This document shows positions 1 through 5,050 of a stretch of 5,050 nucleotides of DNA, piece by piece. This stretch comes from an uncultured Caldilinea sp. Its GTDB lineage: Bacteria > Chloroflexota > Anaerolineae > Caldilineales > Caldilineaceae. The notes under the pieces are model-generated. The model was not told the origin of the DNA and did not search any database. It saw only the letters and a program-made list of their open reading frames with translations. The stretch spans positions 1 to 5,050 of the forward strand of contig CALFWA010000269.1 of the NCBI GenBank assembly GCA_937928035.1, in the 5' to 3' direction. Each line of letters starts with the position of its first letter. Position 1 is the stretch's first letter. A program made the translations under genes and the position numbers.

Positions 1-1116
1 GGACAACCCGATTACACCCCGCCCGCTGGCTATGCCTTTTGCGCTTGGGAGGACGAGCGTTGCAACTTCAGCGGCACGGCCGATGTGGCCTATGGCGCCA
101 ACGGCCAGTTCACCTACCGCCGGGGCGTCTCCGGCGGCATCGATTGCAACAATGGCGTCTTCGGCGATCCGGTCGTCGGCGTGCGCAAGGTATGTTACAT
201 CCGACAGACCGGCAGCTCCCCGGCTCAGTGCCCTGGCCAGTATCGGGCCGAGTATTTCGCCAACCGTTCCCTCAGCGGCTCCCCTGCCCTCGTCCGTTGC
301 GAGGGGTGGCCCATCCGCCACAACTGGGCCGGCGGCAGCCCCGGCAGCGGCGTGCCCGACGACGGCTTCTCGGTCCGCTGGACCGGCCGCGCCCGCATTG
401 AGAGCGGGACTTACACCTTCATCGCCCGCTCCGACGACGGCATCCGAGTCTGGCTGGATGGCAGCCTGATCATCGACGCCTGGCGGGATCAATCGCCCAC
501 CGAGTATCGGGTCACCCGCCAGGTATCCGCCGGCGAGCACGAGGTGCGGGTGGAGTACTACGAGAACGGCGGCGGGGCAGTGGCCGAGTTCCGCTGGGAG
601 CGGGCCAGCGCCTCGGCTTCGTGCTCCGGCGCAGCCATTGCCCTGGAGCAGCGCGTCGAGGGCCGGCTCAGCGACGCCGCCCCTAGCGTCAACTACTGTC
701 TGCAGGCCTCGGCCGGACAGATGATCTCGGCCCGCATGTTCGCTCTCGGCAACGATGACCTCGACACCTATCTCAAGGTGTGGAGCCCCGACGGTCAACT
801 GCTGGCCGAGAACGACGATGGCCTAAATATCGGCTACAACTCGTTCCTCAGCGTGCGCCTGCCGCAGGAAGGCGTCTATCGCATCGAAGCCACCCGCTAC
901 AGCGGCCAGGGCCGCTATGCGTTGCGAGTGGAGGCCGGCTTCGAAGCGGCTGTAGGCGATCTGGACCGCGACTGCGACGTGGACGACGCGGACAAAAACC
1001 GCCTGCGCAGCTTGCTGGGCAAAACCGATCCCAACGCCGACCTGGACCTGGACGGCGTGGTCAGCACTCGGGACGCCATCCTCCAGATGCGCAGCCTGGG
1101 AGTCAGATGTCAGTAG
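1..1116 (+). CDS. Secreted multidomain protein, C-terminal part: Cys-rich module, PA14, PPC and dockerin-like domain (5' truncated)
   Basis: The reading frame is open from base 1 and ends at TAG 1114-1116, giving 371 residues; the true start lies outside the window. The first internal start codon, GTG at 85, falls inside a domain and is not a credible start. Residues about 10-66 form a small module with four cysteines (14, 21, 49, 65) and the FSGT, YGANG and FGDP motifs, a type I know from the ends of bacterial secreted hydrolases. Residues about 78-200 are a PA14 domain (AEYF, RSDDGIRVWLDG and EYYENGGGA motifs), usually carbohydrate-binding. Residues about 213-313 resemble a bacterial pre-peptidase C-terminal (PPC) domain, with NDDLDTYLKVWSPDG and the ending GRYALRVEAG. 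Residues 318-371 are dockerin-like, with two 12-residue calcium loops (Asp320/322/324/331 and Asp347/349/351/358). The architecture implies an exported protein that binds glycans or the cell surface. Any catalytic domain and signal peptide would be upstream, so the enzymatic role is unknown. It converges on glgA with a 49-bp gap. Confidence 0.88.
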   Translation, partial: GQPDYTPPAGYAFCAWEDERCNFSGTADVAYGANGQFTYRRGVSGGIDCNNGVFGDPVVGVRKVCYIRQTGSSPAQCPGQYRAEYFANRSLSGSPALVRCEGWPIRHNWAGGSPGSGVPDDGFSVRWTGRARIESGTYTFIARSDDGIRVWLDGSLIIDAWRDQSPTEYRVTRQVSAGEHEVRVEYYENGGGAVAEFRWERASASASCSGAAIALEQRVEGRLSDAAPSVNYCLQASAGQMISARMFALGNDDLDTYLKVWSPDGQLLAENDDGLNIGYNSFLSVRLPQEGVYRIEATRYSGQGRYALRVEAGFEAAVGDLDRDCDVDDADKNRLRSLLGKTDPNADLDLDGVVSTRDAILQMRSLGVRCQ

Positions 1117-1165
1117 AGGCTAACGGTGTCCTCCTTCTGCATTTGCCATCCAATCGACTCGGCGA
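1117..1165. other. Convergent intergenic gap containing a partial copy of the glgA start region
   Basis: This 49-bp gap lies between the stop codons of two converging genes. I see no GC-rich hairpin with a T-run, so no intrinsic terminator is evident for either gene. Positions 1117-1142 resemble positions 2631-2659, the translation-start region of glgA, in the same orientation. They share 12 identical bases (1131-1142 and 2648-2659) and 19 of 22 over 1121-1142 against 2638-2659, with AGGCT beyond that after a 3-nt gap. Confidence 0.6.
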
Positions 1166-2641
<1,476 letters not shown>

Positions 2642-2647
2642 GGTCTG

Positions 2648-2653
2648 CTCCTT
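2648..2653 (-). promoter_or_regulatory. Shine-Dalgarno deciding the glgA start
   Basis: On the minus strand AAGGAG ends 6 nt before the GTG at 2641. It lies inside the coding sequence if translation starts at ATG 2662, which argues for the GTG start. Confidence 0.7.
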
Positions 2654-2665
2654 CTGCATCATCTT

Positions 2666-3559
<894 letters not shown>

Positions 3560-3562
<3 letters not shown>

Positions 3563-3581
3563 TGTTCCTTAAGGGACATTG
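3560..3581 (-). promoter_or_regulatory. Imperfect palindrome over the menA Shine-Dalgarno and start codon
   Basis: The 22 bp centre on the perfect 8-mer CCTTAAGG (3567-3574) and match outward with two mismatches. On the transcript, seven base pairs around a UUAA loop would place part of the AAGGA ribosome-binding site (3570-3566) and the AUG (3562-3560) in one small hairpin. That could lower initiation, but the stem is short and its effect is inferred. Confidence 0.4.
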
Positions 3582-3605
3582 GATAGAAGCTACTCAGTTG
3601 GTTCA

Positions 3606-3635
3606 CCTTCCAGGAAGCTTGAAGCTTCCAGAAGG
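3606..3635. repeat. Palindrome in the menA leader
   Basis: A perfect inverted repeat GGAAGCTT-g-AAGCTTCC lies at 3613-3629. After a 2-nt/1-nt interruption, CCTTC (3606-3610) and GAAGG (3631-3635) extend it. It is about 50 bp upstream of the menA start and downstream of the predicted promoter, so it would be in the 5' leader. It could be a repressor operator or an RNA hairpin. In the menA direction no run of U follows, so it is not a typical intrinsic terminator. Confidence 0.55.
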
Positions 3636-3703
3636 GCGCACTCTACGAGAAAACCTCACCCAACTGTGTAACTCCTGTTTGATTTTATTCTTTTTAGGCC
3701 TGT

Positions 3704-3712
3704 ATTGTATCA
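3704..3712 (-). promoter_or_regulatory. Predicted extended -10 promoter for menA-glgA
   Basis: On the minus strand TGATACAAT matches the extended -10 consensus TGnTATAAT with one mismatch. I see no good -35 at 15-19 nt, which extended -10 promoters can tolerate. Transcription would start near 3697, leaving a leader of about 135 nt that includes the palindrome at 3606-3635. This is motif evidence only. Confidence 0.4.
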
Positions 3713-3718
3713 TCACAG

Positions 3719-3851
3719 AAAAGTTTGCGCAGCTTGGTGCGTGATGCGTGTTCGTATTCCATGTTGGGTGGATGAGCGCTTGCCTTTCGCTCAACCCGCA
3801 TCACAACATGGAGCATGCGTTACGAACGAGCACGCACCACGAAACACTTTT
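3719..3851. repeat. Long imperfect inverted repeat (about 133 nt) just upstream of the CofE-like gene
   Basis: Paired blocks nest in order: AAAAGT 3719-3724 with ACTTTT 3846-3851; GGTGCGTG 3736-3743 with CACGCACC 3831-3838; GTTCGTA 3750-3756 with TACGAAC 3821-3827; TCCATGTTG 3758-3766 with CAACATGGA 3804-3812; GGGT 3766-3769 with ACCC 3794-3797 (sharing base 3766); and TGAGCG 3773-3778 with CGCTCA 3788-3793 around a 9-nt loop. A competing pairing also exists: GTGATGCG 3741-3748 with CGCATCAC 3797-3804. It ends 7 nt before ATG 3859. It may be a structured 5' leader of the downstream gene or a decayed MITE-like palindromic element. Neither a transposase nor a clear target duplication is visible. 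Confidence 0.65.
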
Positions 3852-3858
3852 ACACTTT

Positions 3859-4602
3859 ATGCACATCGAACCGATCAAAACGCGACGCATCACTTTAGCC
3901 GACCAGAATCTATTTGCGATATTAGACGAGTTCCTCCCTGCGATAGGCGAAGGCGAAATTTTGGCGGTTGCCTCGAAAATCGTCGCCATCTGCGAAGGTC
4001 GCACGGCGCCGCCGGATGTAGATAAGGCCAAGCTGATCGAGGCGGAGTCCACCTGGTTTCTGCCGCAGAGCGTCAGTCGCTACGGCGTCTATCTCACTAT
4101 CAAGGCGAACATGTTGATGCCCTATGCGGGCGTCGATGAATCGAACGGCGATGGCCAGTACGTGCTGTGGCCATCCGACCCGCAGGCGTCCGCCAACGCC
4201 ATTCGCGCGTATCTGCAAAGACGCTTTCAGCTTCGACAGGTGGGCGTGATTCTGACCGACAGCCGGCCACTGCCGCTGCGCTGGGGCGTGACCGGCTTCT
4301 GTGTGGCGCACAGCGGGTTCCAGGCGTTGTACGATTATCGGGGCAAGCGAGATCTGTTCGGTCGTCCTTTGCGTATGACGCAAATCAACGTGGCCGACGC
4401 GCTGGCTGCCGCCGCCGTCCTGGTGATGGGGGAGGGCGATGAGCAAACGCCGTTGGCGCATATTGTGGACGCACCTTTCGTGGCGTTTCAAGAACGGGAC
4501 CCTACGCCGGCAGAGCTGGCGGCGCTGACGATTGCACCGGAGGATGACTTGTATGCGCCGCTTTTAACCGGCCTCGAATGGCGCCGTGGACAGGCGGAAT
4601 GA
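3859..4602 (+). CDS. CofE-like gamma-glutamate ligase (putative folate or F420 metabolism)
   Basis: The 247-residue protein belongs to the CofE (F420-0:gamma-glutamyl ligase) superfamily, whose founding member adds glutamate to F420-0 using GTP. It best fits the bacterial branch annotated as putative folate-metabolism gamma-glutamate ligase. Family blocks, numbered from ATG 3859: IEPIKTRRIT near the start, ILAVASKIVAICEGR (34-48), AGVDESNGDG (90-99), WPSDPQASA (104-112), VGVILTDSRPLPLRWG (128-143), DYRGKRDLFGR (159-169), NVADALAAAAVLVMGEGDEQ (177-196). It lacks the GRPWR-type segment and the terminal VRG of standard CofE, so substrate assignment is uncertain. The same frame is open back to GTG 3748, but the added residues match nothing I recognise in the family and lie in the inverted repeat, so I start at 3859. 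No Shine-Dalgarno is evident there. It is transcribed divergently from menA; the rhomboid gene follows after 144 bp. Confidence 0.85.
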   Translation: MHIEPIKTRRITLADQNLFAILDEFLPAIGEGEILAVASKIVAICEGRTAPPDVDKAKLIEAESTWFLPQSVSRYGVYLTIKANMLMPYAGVDESNGDGQYVLWPSDPQASANAIRAYLQRRFQLRQVGVILTDSRPLPLRWGVTGFCVAHSGFQALYDYRGKRDLFGRPLRMTQINVADALAAAAVLVMGEGDEQTPLAHIVDAPFVAFQERDPTPAELAALTIAPEDDLYAPLLTGLEWRRGQAE

Positions 4603-4604
4603 CC

Positions 4605-4632
4605 TCTGTCATCGATGATGATGACGGGTTTT
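4605..4632 (+). terminator. Weak intrinsic terminator-like hairpin after the CofE-like gene
   Basis: A stem of about 9 bp, including two G-U pairs, forms between TCTGTCATC (4605-4613) and GATGACGGG (4620-4628) around a 6-nt loop. It is followed by TTTT (4629-4632). It lies 2 nt past the stop codon. The T-run is short and the stem only moderately GC-rich, so termination may be partial. Confidence 0.4.
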
Positions 4633-4656
4633 CGGGCGGTGGAGAATGTTCGCCCC

Positions 4657-4700
4657 TATCTTCCCGGCGGCCTGGGGATTTCTGGAAGATAATCACTTCC
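4657..4700. repeat. Inverted repeat with competing pairing upstream of the rhomboid gene
   Basis: TATCTTCC (4657-4664) is exactly complementary to GGAAGATA (4684-4691) across a 19-nt spacer. The GGAAG part (4684-4688) can instead pair with CTTCC at 4696-4700. GATAAT at 4688-4693 resembles a -10 box but has no convincing -35, so the site could be an operator, a leader hairpin or chance. Confidence 0.35.
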
Positions 4701-4735
4701 CCTCGAAAAAATGATGTCAAGATAAACGCACTTTC

Positions 4736-4741
4736 AGGAGG
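4736..4741 (+). promoter_or_regulatory. Strong Shine-Dalgarno of the rhomboid gene
   Basis: AGGAGG ends 5 nt before ATG 4747, nearly ideal spacing, and fixes the start of the rhomboid gene. Confidence 0.85.
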
Positions 4742-4746
4742 AACTT

Positions 4747-5050
4747 ATGTTTCCGTTGCGCGACACGGTGCAGGCGCGCTCGTTGCCGTTGATGAACTGG
4801 ACGTTGATCGCCGTCAACGTATTGGTCTTCTTCATGTTTCTCACCGGGCCGCACGCCGAGTTCTGGATCGAGCGCTATGCATTGATTCCGGCACAGCTTT
4901 TTGTGAACTCAACGGCGTGGCTGACGATTCTCACCTCGATGTTTCTCCACGGCGGGTTGCTCCATCTGCTCGGAAACATGTGGGCCCTCTATATCTTTGG
5001 CGACAACGTAGAGGATCGCATGGGGCCGGTGCGGTTTCTCATTTTTTATC
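4747..5050 (+). CDS. Rhomboid family intramembrane serine protease (3' truncated)
   Basis: Rhomboids are multi-pass membrane proteases that cut transmembrane segments with a Ser-His dyad. The first 101 residues are present. FPLRDTVQARSLP at the N-terminus matches the PLRD start common in bacterial rhomboids. Residues about 17-33 form the first membrane helix. The following region includes FWIERYALIPAQ (39-50). WLTILTSMFLHGGLLHLLGN (58-77) contains the conserved HGGxxHxxGN motif: His68, His73 and Asn77 correspond to GlpG His145, His150 and Asn154 of the oxyanion region. FGDNVEDRMGPVRFL (84-98) then leads to the next helix. The catalytic GxSG serine and the C-terminal histidine lie beyond the window, so activity cannot be confirmed. 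The start is well supported by AGGAGG at 5-nt spacing. It is downstream of the CofE-like gene by 144 bp, with a possible terminator between, so it is probably a separate unit. Confidence 0.92.
   Translation, partial: MFPLRDTVQARSLPLMNWTLIAVNVLVFFMFLTGPHAEFWIERYALIPAQLFVNSTAWLTILTSMFLHGGLLHLLGNMWALYIFGDNVEDRMGPVRFLIFY

Larger units (their letters stand above)
3563..3858. other. Non-coding divergent region between menA and the CofE-like gene
   Basis: About 296 bp separate the menA start from the conserved start of the divergent gene. The part at 3640-3720 is visibly richer in A and T than the coding DNA around it. From left to right it holds the palindrome at the menA start, an 8-bp-arm palindrome (3613-3629), a likely minus-strand promoter (3704-3712) and a long imperfect inverted repeat (3719-3851). 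Short open frames here look random: they lack Shine-Dalgarno sequences and recognisable protein features. Confidence 0.6.

Noticed and set aside
85..1116. GTG at 85 as the start of the first gene
   Set aside because: The frame is open to the window edge and the GTG falls inside the four-cysteine module, so the gene is truncated by the window rather than starting there.
3679..3713. Possible plus-strand promoter with TTGATT and TATTGT or TATCAT
   Set aside because: The spacing or the match is poor for each pairing (18 nt to a 4/6 box, 23 nt to a 5/6 box), so it is too weak to list as a feature.
3748..3858. N-terminal extension of the CofE-like protein from GTG 3748
   Set aside because: The extra 37 residues resemble nothing expected in the family, have no Shine-Dalgarno and sit on the inverted repeat; the family start fits ATG 3859.
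3848..3862. TTTTACACTTTATGC resembles the lac promoter -35 region
   Set aside because: The identity covers only about 14 nt, the flanks differ and the lac -10 is absent, so neither vector contamination nor a lac-type promoter is supported.
3922..4491. Open frame on the minus strand (189 codons) opposite the CofE-like gene
   Set aside because: The plus strand encodes conserved family motifs throughout; the minus-strand product has no recognisable features.

Overview
The window is a stretch of moderately GC-rich bacterial chromosome with five protein-coding genes, two of them cut by the window edges. The gene styles suggest a Chloroflexota-type bacterium: a secreted PA14/PPC/dockerin protein, a CofE-like ligase of the kind annotated 'putative folate metabolism gamma-glutamate ligase', and a rhomboid with an N-terminal PLRD motif. 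This assignment is inferred from protein style only; no rRNA or other phylogenetic marker is present.

Layout. Positions 1-1116 (+) hold the C-terminal part of a secreted multidomain protein: a Cys-rich module, PA14, PPC and a terminal dockerin-like pair of calcium loops. It converges on a minus-strand pair. In order of transcription the pair is menA (3562 to 2666), the prenyltransferase of menaquinone synthesis, and glgA (about 2641 to 1166), glycogen synthase. The two are so close that they are almost certainly co-transcribed. Positions 3563-3858 are non-coding in my reading. This stretch holds a likely extended -10 promoter for menA-glgA, an 8-bp-arm palindrome in the menA leader, and a roughly 130-nt imperfect inverted repeat that stops just before the divergent CofE-like gene (3859-4602, +). 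After a 144-bp gap with a weak terminator-like hairpin and an inverted repeat, an intramembrane rhomboid protease gene starts at 4747 with a strong Shine-Dalgarno and runs off the window.

Functional picture. menA (respiratory quinone) and glgA (carbon storage) form a metabolic pair. The CofE-like ligase probably adds glutamate to a cofactor (folate or F420 type). The rhomboid is a membrane protease with no visible link to its neighbours. The genes look like ordinary core and accessory metabolism rather than a defence or mobile system.

I found no tRNA, rRNA, CRISPR, transposase or integrase. The least explained signals are the long inverted repeat upstream of the CofE-like gene and a partial duplicate of the glgA translation-start region lying just beyond the glgA stop codon.
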